Below, in pieces: positions 11,671 through 23,559 of a stretch of DNA of 64,000 nucleotides. Numbering within the stretch: the stretch's first letter is position 1; each line of letters begins with the position of its first letter. The notes under the pieces were generated by a model. That model made no database searches and was not told where the DNA came from. It worked only from the letters and a program-made list of their open reading frames with translations. The stretch covers positions 1,364,001-1,428,000 of the forward strand of contig OY751490.1 of assembly GCA_963565915.1 (NCBI GenBank), read 5' to 3'. Position numbers and translations under genes: made by a program. This DNA is from Entoloma clypeatum (Eukaryota > Basidiomycota > Agaricomycetes > Agaricales > Entolomataceae).

Positions 11671-12794
11671 TTACGTCGTTTCTTCATAGTGCGCATTTTG
11701 TAGCTCTGGTTTGCAGCTCCGCGGACGCTGGCTACAGGTATGTAGGGGGCGACGAGAAATCAAGAGGAAACATAACGAGCTCTGCCACGATTTCATAGCC
11801 TTGGTCGACAGGACGGCAAGCGCGCAGTCGAATTTATGACCATAATTTCCGCAATCCAAGCTTCGGTGTCGGCATCCACATGAAGGGAGAGTAGTCGTAG
11901 TTGGCGGAAAGGGGGAAGTTGCAAGAGCTTCGTCACGATCCATCCGTATGAGCCAAGTATCCCAAAGGAGGGGAAACCAGTTGCGTACGTACATGTTGGT
12001 GTAGCCAGAAAACGTACGACACATAAAGAGCGAGCTGGTACCTTGATATCGTGCGATCGCTTGAACACCAACATCGGATAGGAAGGAGCTCGTAATGGGA
12101 GCTGCTTGCTGGAAGGCCGCGATCATCGAACTACAGGATGAAGAAACAGAATGAAAGAGTCACCCGAGTAGAATTCAGCACGCATCTTCTTGTGCGGCAG
12201 GACTACTTACGCCAAAGGAAAATTGGACGTGTGAAGCACCCCGCCCGAAAAGTTCGGGTACAGACAGATGGGAGTCTGTGAACTTGTCGCGGGACGTGAG
12301 CAAGTCGAGCATACCCACGCCTGCGTTGGGGCCCTCTCGGAAGCCGATACGGCGGCGAGAACGGCGGTCGTAATCGTTGTAGATGGTGAAGTCTATACTT
12401 GGAGGCAGTGAGCGCGGGTAGGAGTCCGGATTGAGCATCTAGAGGGTGTTAACAAGGTGTTAATTGTCAGGAGGACTGCGATCTGAAAATTTGCATAGTG
12501 TGCTTCCCACCGGGCGGAAATGGCTTGTATAGATGTCCCTGGGAGCGGTCATGATCTGGCAAGGGCGGTAAGTTGTAGAATCCATCTGCAGGGGGTTAAT
12601 GGCGATTGTTATCCGGGTGTAGAACACGAAGATATTTGCGTTACACTCACAAAACATCCGGGAAACGCGCAGTGACTGATCACAGTCCCCAGTTCGTCCT
12701 GTTCATTGGTTTCCAAGTAGTCATCGAACAGCTCGTCTACCAAAACCTCGATGGTGTCTATCTGCAGCTTAGGTTTGGCTGGCATCTTGATCAT
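11671..12794 (-). CDS. hypothetical protein, exon structure uncertain
   Basis: On the minus strand an ATG at 12794 opens MIKMPAKPKLQIDTIEVLVD, which runs to a GTGAGT donor. A second exon (MDSTTYRPCQIMTAPRDIYT) and a third (MLNPDSYPRSLPPSIDFTIY...HVQFSFG) follow with good donors and acceptors in phase 0. Downstream of 12175 the frame is ambiguous: the splice that keeps phase gives FDDRGLPASSS, whereas the more protein-like frame is SMIAAFQQAAPITSSFLSDV. The gene may be mis-modelled at the 3' end or degraded. No family is recognised. The boundaries given are outer limits. Confidence 0.4.
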
Positions 12795-13686
12795 GCAGGC
12801 TGAGGGTCACGGTACTAGTTAGATGCAAAGCGGCGCAAGTGAACCTTTATAGAGCATCATACAGACACCTCGTGCGAAGAAGCAGGGTACTGAGCTGCTA
12901 AAGAAGGGGCATGAGCTGATAGAAGGACTGAATCGAAAAAGCCTCGAGGCTTGGACGGCAATTGCGAGGGCAAAGGCTTCACTACATTGAGTGCTGCCAA
13001 CCAACAAGAGAGAGATGCGATGATCGCCTGGAGAGAGCAGCCCTATATGATCCGTTGTCGAAACCTCAGCGAGGCCAGCCGTAAACAAGTCAGAACATTG
13101 CTCTTGATACTCGATCGCACGCTGGGGGTCTTGTGAGTAATACAGGAGATCTGTTGGATGACGACATGCCGATGAAAACGTGGATGATAGGTCCTCTAGA
13201 AGACTTTATCGTGTGATCGTGGGGTTGACATATGGGTGTCACTGTGGTTCATGGCCCGAGATCCCGGCGCGGACTAAGCTTGTTATATGGGAATTTCGTG
13301 GGGGTTGGCCTATACTTTTCAATGTCGGTGCAGTACCTTCAGTCATAATCACAAATTTCCAGTCGATGGCAAGGGGTGTCAAAAAAAGTCTCTACGAAAC
13401 ATCGAAATTCGGTGTGCTACAATTATATGAGAGTCACGTGCCGTCGATGTGCCTCCGAGTCGCGACAGGTCTGCGCTAGCCACGTCTCAGCCTGGCTTGT
13501 AAATTCTAGAACGAGTGGGGTTTGTTTTTGAAATTGACATCCAGATTTTTGCAGCCGACCTGACGGTCCTGACGTAGCTCTTTAGAAAGGTGAAACATCG
13601 TCGTCATCGTCGAACAGCGCAATAAAAACGACGCGAGCGCCCAAGACATGGATTTTCTCACCTGAAATCAACTGCATAACTGGACA
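12795..13686. other. intergenic region between divergent genes
   Basis: About 890 bp. Short open stretches occur at 12819-13136 on both strands without family signal. It contains the heat-shock element annotated at 13504-13511 upstream of the HSP20 gene. Confidence 0.4.
13504..13511 (+). promoter_or_regulatory. heat-shock element core (TTCnnGAA)
   Basis: TTCTAGAA is a perfect inverted pair of heat-shock pentamers, preceded at the right spacing by a one-mismatch third unit (GTAAA). It lies about 175 bp upstream of the HSP20 start, so HSF control of that gene is likely by position. Confidence 0.5.
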
Positions 13687-14275
13687 ATGGCGCTTACACC
13701 CTACGAGCCGTTCTACGACCTTGACCACTTGTTCACAGACTGGATCGACTTCCCGACCACGACCTGGGGGACCGCCCCCACTAGTCGCAGGGGCCGTCGT
13801 GGCGGCGACGTCGGCACCTCCGGCCCTCGCAGCGCAAGACCTGCGTATGTACCTCGCTTCCTCTTATCTTCCGTTGAAATAACGCCGCTATTAACCACAA
13901 GTATGGATCTGTATGAGAATCCCAAAGCCAACACCGTCACCGCGACGTTCGAGCTCCCTGGGGTCAAGAAAGAGGACGTCAGCATCGACGTCAACAATGG
14001 ACGCCTCACCGCCACTGCAGAGAGTAAGATGGAAAGCGAGCGCGAGGAGGGCGGGTATGCCGTCCGCGAGAGAAGGTATGGTAGGTTCTCGAGGACTTTG
14101 CAGCTCCCCGAGGGCGTGAAGGTGGGTTTCCTATGCCCGGCACATGGTGAGAACTATGCTAAAACCTTCCTTTTAGGACTCGGACATTAAAGCCAAGATG
14201 GAGCACGGGATTCTCGAGATTAACTTCCCCAAGTCTGGTCCCGAGCAGCCGCCGAAAAAGATCACCGTGTCTTGA
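13687..14275 (+). CDS. small heat-shock protein, HSP20/alpha-crystallin family
   Basis: Three exons: 13687-13844, 13902-14121 and 14177-14275 (158 residues). The N-terminus MALTPYEPFYDLDHLFTDW is the hydrophobic arm typical of fungal sHSPs. The alpha-crystallin domain starts at MDLYENPKANTVTATFELPG, continues with VKKEDVSIDVNNGRLTATAE and RRYGRFSRTLQLPEGVK, and ends with IKAKMEHGILEINFPKSGPE. The protein holds unfolding clients in an ATP-independent manner in the cytosol, as oligomers. The 13845-13901 and 14122-14176 introns are canonical GT-AG. A TTCnnGAA element upstream fits heat induction. Confidence 0.93.
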
Positions 14276-14627
14276 GGTTTAGTAGATCAACGAATCATGA
14301 GCAGCGAAAATCGAGGAAAATGTAGCGATAGTCTTCCTTGTCGAGCCCTCGAACTGTATTTGTACCGTATGTGTTGTAGCCTGAACGTTTATATCATTGA
14401 TCTCGTTTTATCGATGAAGGCGAACTTAGGCAACACTTCGGCATCTGCTTGGGATCCTTCATACTTGGACGTTAGTCCGCTGCCAGCGTGTTAACAATGA
14501 ACATTCACCTTGAATATGGTGATCTATATCCGAGTGTCCAACACCATTGATGACAGAATAAAAGGTATGTGCACAAAGGGATTATATAAATTAGCTACAA
14601 AACACATGCAATGCGAGAGAATGTGAA
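14276..14627. other. convergent intergenic region
   Basis: About 350 bp between the 3' ends of the HSP20 gene and the minus-strand RING-like gene. AT-rich, consistent with two overlapping 3' UTRs; no other feature seen. Confidence 0.4.
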
Positions 14628-16317
14628 TCAAACAAATACGGGAATGGCGCCTCTACCAGTCATGGTTCCGTCCGTCTCCAAAACCGATCTAACCTTCCCC
14701 TTCCCCTTGAAATTCGGCGGCTTCTGCGCTGGCTCTGGAACCCAGGCTCCATCGACCTGTACGCTGGCATGCAGATGGCCACAAGACGCCACGGGGCACT
14801 TCCACTCGTATGTTTGCCCAACACGACTCCTGGTGGTCCGCTTGCGTTTTCCGAGAACAGAGGAAGGAGAGGGACGGGCATTGGCTGGTGGAGGAAGTGC
14901 GACAGGGGGAGGAGGAATAGGCACACTTCCTCTCGATCTCAGTCTTGACCGCATAGGGTTATCGTCCATAGCAGTCATGGCGGACTCTTCCACTGCCCGA
15001 GCCTTTCCTTTCGCTCTATGATGTGTTCGGGATCTAAGGAGTGGTGGTTCCTCCGGCTCGACTTCAATTTCTTCATCGGCGACCTCGAGGTCATCCTGCG
15101 GCGTGGGCACCCCAACGAGGTCCAAACACTTCCCGTCAATGAGATGTCCACACCGCAATCCCCAGACCCTCCTCTTCTTCTCTTCTTCGCCCACGAGCCT
15201 AGCTCCTAGAACGAGAGGATCAAGACACCGCGCACACACGAGCAGCGTGCTCGGCTTTGGTGAGGGTGGGTCGGGAACCTTCTTCGTGCTGGGACCAGCA
15301 CCTGGTGTTTCATCGTCCGACGTGTCAATGTCAATGACAATAGGAGGCGGATTAGGTTCCACAGTGAGAGAAGGTTCAGGAGGTCCAAAGTCGAACACGT
15401 ATCCTGGATCCGGTTTTCCGGGGTGCGTAAACTCTGGCTTATATTCCATCTGGCGCTCCCGGTGGCGGAGCAGCACCTCCCGTACGGCGAAGGCGCGGGC
15501 GGGGTGGTCGAATCTGAACCCAAGATCATCAGCCAGAAGACCTTGCACGTGCATGTCTTCGTCTTCGTCGTCCGTAAAGGCCGACCGAGACAAGAACGAG
15601 AACACCCGGTTCACGGCACGGCCCAGAATGCCCGGCGCAACGGCCGCTGCATGATCGCGTATTTGCGCCTCGCGTTGAAGGCGGCGTTGAAGGCGCGCAT
15701 TTGCCTGAGCACGGTTGAGCGAGATGAGGGCGCCTCCTAAACCGAGGGCGGGGGTGTGGTGTGATCGGGGTTCGGCATGAATTTCGGGGGCATGGATGCG
15801 CCTGTGCCGGTTTGGGTGGAGATGAGCAGTTGCAGAGCCAACTGGTGGTGGAGGTTCGTGTAGCGCCTCAAAGTCGAATGGCTGGTCGATCGGCCGGATG
15901 ACCGGGGGGGAAGGTACGGGGTTCCGATGAGGCCTGGGTAGCGAGGTCAACGCAGAGTAATGCCTTGGAACGCGGGGTACAGGTGGAATTCTGCTTGACC
16001 CAGAAGGTGTTGGAGGAGGTGGTGATATTAGCCGCTGTCGTCTGGCTGCTGCTAACGCTTCGAAAATATTAGTTTTCCATGACTGCACCAATGAGAATTT
16101 ACCACAAACCTTGTGAAGGCCCATTGTCCTCCTCATCGATGTCGATGATCATTTTGGTTTCTGGCTGTGGTCTGGCGGCTGGAGTAGGTCCCTGAGGGCT
16201 ACTTGCGGAGTGGTCATCCAGTAAGTCGACATCGATAATTTCAATGGAAGGTCGCTGCTGGTGTACAGCGAGAGCGTCGCTGGACACTGACATAGGCCTC
16301 TCTACCATGGTTGCCAT
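14628..16317 (-). CDS. RING-finger-like protein, probable ubiquitin-related factor
   Basis: Two exons: complement(16110-16317) and complement(14628-16057), intron 52 bp. The start MATMVERPMSVSSDALAV at 16317 is chosen; an in-frame ATG at 16374 is an alternative. The N-terminus has a SUMO-interacting-like acidic patch (IEIIDVDLLDD) and a second one (MIIDIDEEDNG). A long Pro-rich middle follows. Near the C-terminus the Cys/His spacing CARC...LRCGHLIDGKC...WKCPVASCGHLH resembles a RING domain with a long central insertion rich in acidic and basic residues. In fungi such proteins are often E3 ligases, some SUMO-targeted; the paired acidic-hydrophobic patches would fit that, but this is inference. 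It ends at 14628 (TGRGAIPVFV). Confidence 0.7.
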
Positions 16318-16726
16318 CGTCCAACAATGCAAGTTTTCCGATGGCGTGGTCGTTGTGCAAAGGCCTTTCAGCATGGGCTGGAATTTGTCAGCCAGTCGAT
16401 CGGGTCACGTGCGCGTCTGCGCAAGAAAGACCGACTCAGTCCTCAAATTTCAAAAGCAAGGGTCTCTGAGCAAGTTCACCTCAGACACTCTTAGGCAAAG
16501 CTCGTTTATTGATCCATATAAAACAAAACATAATTAATTCATTGCAGTTGAATCCTGTATCCCAGCGACAGACAATACAAGATAGGAGACGAGTTCCTAT
16601 CGTTGTTTGATCGTCGTCGCCAGCCCCTACCCAGGATTTTGAAAAAGCTGGACTTTGACGAAATCCATGTCAAGTTGTGGTTCTTTGATCCCATGTCTAT
16701 AGTAAAATGGTAAGGAGTTTGCGCTG
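16318..16726. other. intergenic region
   Basis: About 400 bp between two minus-strand genes, holding the promoter of the RING-like gene and the 3' UTR of the F-box gene. No other feature seen. Confidence 0.35.
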
Positions 16727-19243
16727 TCATTTATAAAGATGACCATACTTGTCAACCAGATGCGATCTGAGTGCTCTCATTGCAAAAAAGCGTATTCGCA
16801 TAAGACTGCATCGTTTACACCGATATTCTGCAGCAGTTTTTGATAGCTTGCGGGGCGTATGTTGAGCTTCGAGGTTCTGATCGTAGAAGAAGTTTGCATC
16901 TTCAACAGGATGGACAATGGCATGCCTGGAGTATTTGAATGAATGAATTTTGGGAAGGAAAGAATTACAGACTGAGCTTACACGGTTTGACATGGTGAAC
17001 TGCTTGTGAACGCGTTACATAGTTGCGAAAATGTTCCGAACAATGGGTACAGCTCCACGCTTTGTCAGTCGGACAAGGATATGGAAGCTCATGTTGTCGG
17101 ACCATCGCATGCGCTTCGGGGCTAAGAAGGTGCCATGCTGGTGTAGAATGTCCCTCTTCCGCCATCATCATGACACCATGGATGACCTACGAAAAGGAAT
17201 AAGGCAGGGCCGAAAATAGGGAATTTAGTGTACCAACTTACAAATTCCTTCCATGTCATGACTTGATATCGGCTCGGCGGATTGAAGCATTTTGCGCATA
17301 CAAATCTAGCATTCAATTGATCCATGTCCGCCACAGTTGCTGTTGATGGGTCTAGGTTTAGAGATTGTACTAGAAGTTCAGCAAGATGTGATCCAACGCT
17401 GTTGAAACTTATGTTGAGCCGGTTGTCGTAATCGCGGCACCGGAGATGCAGCTCAATATCGTCCAAACCAAACGATAAAGGCTTAAGGTGAGGTTGAATA
17501 ATCGATTTACACCGATTACAGGTAAAGACCGACGTCGCCAGATACAGAGCGGTCCGCGCATGCTGGTGAAATGGCATGCAGCCGCCATGGTCCACCACAT
17601 GAGGTAACAGTGAGATTAGATGACTTCGTTGCTGTTCCTGCCAAATGTCGACATAATTCGGAAGTTGCCCAACAGCAACGTTAAACTCGGGGACGCTCAT
17701 TTGTACATCAACTGGCGCATCCAATAGGGCTTTGAACGCTCCAAATGTAAGCACATCACCGAAAGTTGGTTTGCTTCTCCAAAGCTTTGGAGAGAGGGAC
17801 TTCAAATAATCTTCTTGTGCAATTGCGATCGCCCCGACTAGTTCTGAACGCACCCTTCGGTGCTGATTCTGGATAACATCACTCTCTATTAAATAGCGTA
17901 TTTGGCGCCAGGCTATAACGGAGTTAGCGGTGCACCAGGAATGGAACTCGAAAGGTACAGCCTTGCCTCGCGGGGTAAACCTCCGAACACGTAGCCTGGG
18001 CAATAAGCAAAGTTGAACTCCCTCCTCATGGAAGTCGCGGGCGTCGTACGCAAGATTGATGATCTGTTGGCGAGTCCTACATTGGTAACCACTAAACAAA
18101 GGGCATATCTCCAATGCCCTTCATAACGCACCTCAACACAAGCTCCTTGCTCCTCACTCGTAGAACTTTCTTCTCTACCCACCTGGACCACGTGTAAACT
18201 TCATTGGCATGCTGTTCGGAAGCTCACGAGTCAGCAATGACGCAGATGCTCGATATAAGACCCACCCTCATCACAGAGATGGCATTTTTGTTGGCTGCAT
18301 GTTGGAAGGCCTTGAACGCCCCCAGTGCTCCTTGTTCTCCCTGACTAATTCGTTGTTTGAACTTCCTGACTCTTTCAGCCATCGCAAAGACATCTACTTT
18401 CACATAACAGCGCCTTAGATAATCATGTGTCAGGGCTACAGAAGAAATCCGATAATATAAGCTATACGACAGGCTTTGGAGATGCGACTTACGTAGCTGG
18501 TGAGAGGACGGGACCAGATTCCAAACAATGCCACGCGCCTCAGGCGGTCGGTAGTCGAGGCTTGGGGTCGCAGGGTTATGGGGAATTAGTCAACATATAC
18601 AGGAGACCCTCCTTTTTGAACAGAGCTCACAAATTCGGCGCGCAGCATGAGCACAAACGCCGTCGAAACACGAAGTCAGGAAAAACCCCGTATTGACCAC
18701 ACACCTGTTCAGCGGTCTTTTATGAGATTGATCAAGTCAACGAGTCCAAAAACCTCACATCACAAGTTATCGGTCGAACAAAAGTGATGTCCACCTTGGC
18801 TCAGAGAGATCAGGAGGGCACCTGGGAAGAGATGAGTGATAATCGAAAGAAATTTTCCAAATGTAAGCTGCACTCCGCATGAGTACAGTGCTCCGAAGAG
18901 CTTTTGTCGTCAGAGCGATGTGATAGAGATCAATTGGGTGGAGATGTTGAAAAATCTAAAAGAATCATGTCACCACCAGCTATGTCCGTTCAAGAAAACA
19001 AGTAACCTCGTGAATAAGTTCAAGCGGGAGCTGGAGACAGTAACTGATATCAAATGATTTTTTCTTCCCAGTCCACTTTCTTCTCTCTTGTTTCATGACG
19101 GTTGTAGCCAGGATGTTTCCAGCAAGGCGAATTGCAAGCACATGCTCTGAGCAATCGCATCGTGAAGGATGGCATTCATGGTGTTGAAATGTTGAACTTG
19201 AATCATCGACATCCATGAATGGGAGTACTTGTTCGCTTCGCAT
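16727..19243 (-). CDS. F-box domain protein with C-terminal Cys/His motifs; one apparent frameshift
   Basis: About ten exons can be joined on the minus strand. The N-terminal exon (ATG at 19243) ends in LPLELIHE, the start of an F-box. The next exon continues IFQHLHPIDLYHIALTTKAL, then PRCPPDLSEPRWTSLLFDR, the hallmark of a large basidiomycete F-box family. Next come TCDVCGQYGVFPDFVFRRRL with CSCC, IVWNLVPSSHQL, MAERVRKFKQRISQGEQGAL, HANEVYTWSRWVEKKVL and a long exon (about 17240-18073). The C-terminus has CTHCSEHF...HH and CRCKRCS-like zinc-binding pairs before YGHLYK at 16727. F-box proteins supply substrate specificity to SCF ubiquitin ligases. After LLFDR (about 18770) the frame meets TAA, and the conserved TCDVCG resumes one base out of phase. 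The locus may therefore be a young pseudogene, or the sequence carries an error. Confidence 0.7.
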
Positions 19244-21477
19244 GATGAAAGGTCTGGGTGTTTCGTGGCAGGAAGTTCCTTTTTGTTTCTGTAAGGACGA
19301 AGTACTCAGTCGTGGCTGATTTCAAGACCACCCAAACACCAGAGAGGAGCAGGATGAACGCTCACGTCACTTTCAGAGATGTGTCATTCGAGAAAGGGCC
19401 GTCATCTGATCTCGTTTGTTCGAACCATCTGGCTTCCTCACGGACAAAACTAATCACTCCTCCTTCAATCTCACTGCATATCATGGCTGAGGCTTACTCC
19501 CCGAAATGGCTTCAATACTACGAGAAGTCTGGGCAGTAAATCTCGACTCTGAGATGCGTAAAGTCGTCTTGAAATATCTGTACATTGCCGGTAGCACTCT
19601 CTTCTCGCATCCATCTTCTAACCTCGTCGACTTACGTACCAGTACAAAAGTCAAAGTGATTGCGTAGAGAAAGAGGTGACGGATATTTCCCTGGAAAGCT
19701 TGTAATTTGAATCAAATTACTTCTGTCAAATGTTAACAAGTTCCTTGTTGTTGCGTAGGAGTGGATGTACAAAGTTGGTGGTAATTCTTCTCGGCTTCCA
19801 TGACGCCGTTTTCACCTCGACCTTGAAAAGTTATCTTGGGGCACAACAAACCCAGAATGATGACTAGAAGACGGGTCTAATGTTAGAAACCGCTTCATGA
19901 ATGCTGTTGGGAAAAAAACCTGCGGCATTCGGGGAAAGACAGTCGCACAAACGATACAGTTCGGACATCTTTGCGGACCCACGAGAGCAGGTGCTTGGCA
20001 TGTTGAGGCTAACCGAGGAAACCTCCGACAATGGAGGAGGAAAGCAAGAGGAACGCTTTATATGCTAGGATTGTCAGCCCGGTGCCCATGGAGCCAAAGT
20101 AGCAGAACACGGCCATGGGTGGACGCATTGGGAAAGAGAGACTATTTGAAAGAGCGAGCATGTATGATGTACCCCTAGCGCTGGTCGTTGTTGGCAGATT
20201 CAGTCGACAGGTAGCGAATGGAGCAGTTCGGCAACAATTCGGAGAATATCTCGTCGTCGACATGTGGAACAGGATGAGGGTATTTGAAATGTCAAGAGGA
20301 ACAGTGGGCGTGAGATCTCGAGATCTCTGAATCGTTGAACCTGGCGAGAAATAGTATTAGACCTGCCCCGACTCTTCCCGAGGTAAGTAGTCCCTCAATG
20401 CTTGTGCGGGTGCCTTCCGTCCGAGAGCATGTTCTTTGGGGAGTTTGGGTTATCAAGAGAGACAGGGCAACCTCCTTCCCATTGAAGCAAAAATGGGAGA
20501 AGCCTGAGCCTGAGGGAGCGTTGCAAATTGCGCCCACAAACTTCCAGCTCCGGTCCCCGGCAAACACCGAACCTGCGCAATGACGGCCTCAAAAGTCTAT
20601 GCACGATCGAGCACTTGAATCCCGGGCCTTTCAATTCCCCCAACTCTACTCCTCAACTCTCTGTACGCCCACTTTGAATGCCCCGCAAATCCGCTGGTAA
20701 TCTACTGTCTTTCCGCTCCACCTCGACTCTGACTTCAACGTTCAGCCAGGTTTTGACCAAATGATGATCGCGGCAGTAGCCCGATGATACGCGCCTCACG
20801 TTCCAAAATCGCCTTAATAGGCAACCGCCTCCCCATAACAGGTGATCCACAAAATTATGGGTCCGTACCAATCACCCAAAATTACCTTCTTCTGGTAAAA
20901 TGACCCACAAACACCGAAATTGCCACCTTAGGTATCCTCACCCCCCACACCCTCTTTTTGCCAACGATAGAATTCAAAAAAGCCGTCACGTGTTGAAGTT
21001 CGCACGAAAAAAAGTGGGTCGGGCCCAATCCCGAGGCTGGATTGGTTCTGAAGCACTTTCACCAATCGTCGAAAATTGCCAGTTAAGGATATTTTAGCAG
21101 GGTGACCGCGCCCACAGGCGTCACACAGCTATGTCCTTTAAAAGCGCGATGTTCTGCAGAGGGCGGTCCCCCACAATAGTCCACTCAGAGCTTCCAATCC
21201 TCCGATCCTCAGAACCTCTTTCTCCGATTTTTTCTGTCGCTTTTTCAAGCCTCTTTTTCGAACATCTCGTACGAGCTTACGTGATCCTCGTACGTTTCCT
21301 TTCTTGGATAACGTAGATCGACCATTCACTCATGATTATCTTGCTGGTCTCCTCTTCGTCGTTCACTATCTGGTTATCCACCATATTCACTTAACCGATC
21401 CTCCTAAATGTGGCGTCTTATGCGTCTTTCTTTGCGGCTTTTCTCTCCACCGCGAATCGTGTTGTGTTTTTAGAGAG
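19244..21477. other. intergenic region, 2.2 kb
   Basis: Between the divergent F-box (minus) and forkhead (plus) genes. Only short overlapping frames are present and none matches a family I know. A pyrimidine-rich stretch at 21170-21300 probably belongs to the forkhead promoter or leader. Long 5' regions are common for fungal transcription-factor genes. Confidence 0.4.
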
Positions 21478-23065
21478 ATGTCAAGATTGCCTCAGTCGCC
21501 AGATTTCTCATCACCATCACCCATCAATACTTTCGTTCCGCGATCATACCACTCTCCACCTGACGAATCAGATACTGGTGGAGGCGGAGGCTCTTATGGC
21601 AACGCACCGTCCAGTCACAGGAACCCCGGGGTCACTCTTGATCATTTTGCTCATGCCACCGGTGATACCCTATACCTACCTCAGAGAGGATATCAACATC
21701 AAGACATCAGCTTCTTCCCCGATGACGAAAATCTAAGTCGGACTACCCAAGGCTATCGATCAGATCCTGAATTGCATTTCTTCTCGAATTATCAACAGAA
21801 CTTTGGAGTCATCCACGACGCGAGCACGGCGGAATTGTACCAACAAGGCCTCCCCCGTACTGTACCGCATGACAGCAATCATTTAGGACGTGAACCTCAA
21901 CAATGGAGCGCGTCGTCCATTCCTGGATACCATGGACACTCCAGGCAACAGCTTGGTATGCAGTTCCTTGACCACGAACTTTTCGCTGGAACCATAGATC
22001 GTTATAATTCGGAGTCACCGCCGTCCTCTCAGTCCTCTGGCTATGGTCGTCGGGGCTTTTTTCCTGGGCAAGAACATTTTCCCTTCGCGCAGTTTTCGAA
22101 TTCTCCGTCGCCCTCCTCTGACTATGGCAGCATCGTTATGAAAGCCTCTCCCGGAAGTTCGACAGCGTCCCTGAACCCTAACGCGTTGCATTCTCCGCCT
22201 CCCGCCTCCGACCCTCAGATTGAGGATTGGCTGCGTCGCGAGGTGGGCATCCCGCCTAATCTTCCTGTCAGTCTGAGGTCCGTGGAAGATTCTCCGCCCA
22301 GCCATCGACCTCCGCTGGCGCTGAAATGGATCATGGCTCTTGCTATCTACGGGAGTTCGAGAAGAATGCTAACGCTTAACGGCATCTACGAAGCAGTCGA
22401 ACAGAAATATCCCTATTACCGCAACATAACCGATAAGAAATGGCAGGTTAGTCCGACCCTCCACTTCAGAACGGCCTCTTGTTTACTTCCCTCGATTACC
22501 ATCTTCATAGCGATCCATGCGCCACAGCTTGTCGCTTTACAAGATGTTCACTCGCGTTGCGCGCCCGATCTCGGAGGCCGGAAAAGGCGGGTACTGGGAA
22601 CTAATCTATAATCCTCCCAGCGAAACTTTATACAAACGCCAGCGCAAGCGTCGATCTGGAAGCGGAACTGAAGACGACGACGAAGTAGAGATATCCGATG
22701 AAGGCGACTGGTCTCGAGAGGATCAGTCGCCGCGCGGAACAGCCAGGACTCGTTTACCCAACCCCTACCCTGTCTACGCCGCTTCCTCGTCATCCTCGGC
22801 GCAGCGAATGGCTCAGAGTGGTGCCGGTTCGCCTAGCCCTCCTTACCCGCCTCATTTGGCCCAGGGCCAGGCTAGGCAGCAACCCACGTTTGGTCAGCCC
22901 TCGTTGCTCCCGCAGATGACGCCTATACCATCTTCACCTCCCCGCCAGATGTCGGGCTTTGACGCGGCCAGCGGCCAGATCGTTATGCCTCATGACGGGG
23001 AGCCCCATGGGACGAATAGAAGTCCATACATCGTGACCGGAAAGCCCAAGAGACGCAGTCACTAG
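21478..23065 (+). CDS. forkhead-box transcription factor
   Basis: Two exons: 21478-22446 and 22511-23065 (507 residues). The upstream frame is open to 21304 but the first methionine with a sensible start is MSRLPQSPDFSSPSPINTF. A Ser/Pro/Gln-rich N-terminus precedes the forkhead domain at about residues 283-358: RPPLALKWIMALAIYGSSRR, LTLNGIYEAVEQKYPYYR, KKWQ, then across the intron RSMRHSLSLYKMF and GKGGYWELI. The intron splits the recognition helix region exactly between WQ and RS. A Lys/Arg stretch (KRQRKRRSGSG) just after the domain is a likely nuclear signal. Fungal forkheads control cell cycle, development or mating; which one cannot be told here. The first strand reads RPPLALKW instead of KPPYSY, a common fungal departure. 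Confidence 0.92.
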
Positions 23066-23559
23066 AGGTGAAGAATCCATGTAAGTGTATTCTTACTTCG
23101 CTATAGCGGGTAAGTAATGTCATGCTAAATAATGATCGCGGTAGAATCATGATCGGGAGAATCTGTGATCTCTATATGGACACGACCTACATGCCCCACT
23201 AGATTCTATAGAAGCATTTCTCAATTTCATGGACATCAGCTGATATCGGCCCGCTCCTTTTGATTTCAACTTGAATAACCATCGCCCCATATTACTTATA
23301 CTCAGCCTTTTTCTCCAACACCCAGTATTCCACCACATCCAGCTTTGTACTGCATGAGAATCATCGTTGCTTAACCAGGTTTGCTCACTATATGACACTG
23401 TACTTGCCAGCGTATGTACCAGTAGCAGTGATATCACTTCAATTTTCTGATCGCCCAAGTTATGTAAACTTCATCGAAACGTTCGTTTGGAAAAAGTTTT
23501 TTTGATCTCCATCGGTGAGTCAGACGAGCCGCCACAGAGTCAAGCGAAGCGAGATCCTT
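23066..23559. other. intergenic region
   Basis: About 490 bp between two plus-strand genes; 3' UTR of the forkhead gene and promoter of the transporter. Nothing further identified. Confidence 0.35.

Noticed and set aside
16727..18114. Separate gene starting at the methionine at 18114 (MEICPLFSGYQ)
   Set aside because: Exons upstream join in phase through RSKELVLSGYQ to the F-box exons, so that methionine lies inside an intron and the region belongs to one larger gene.
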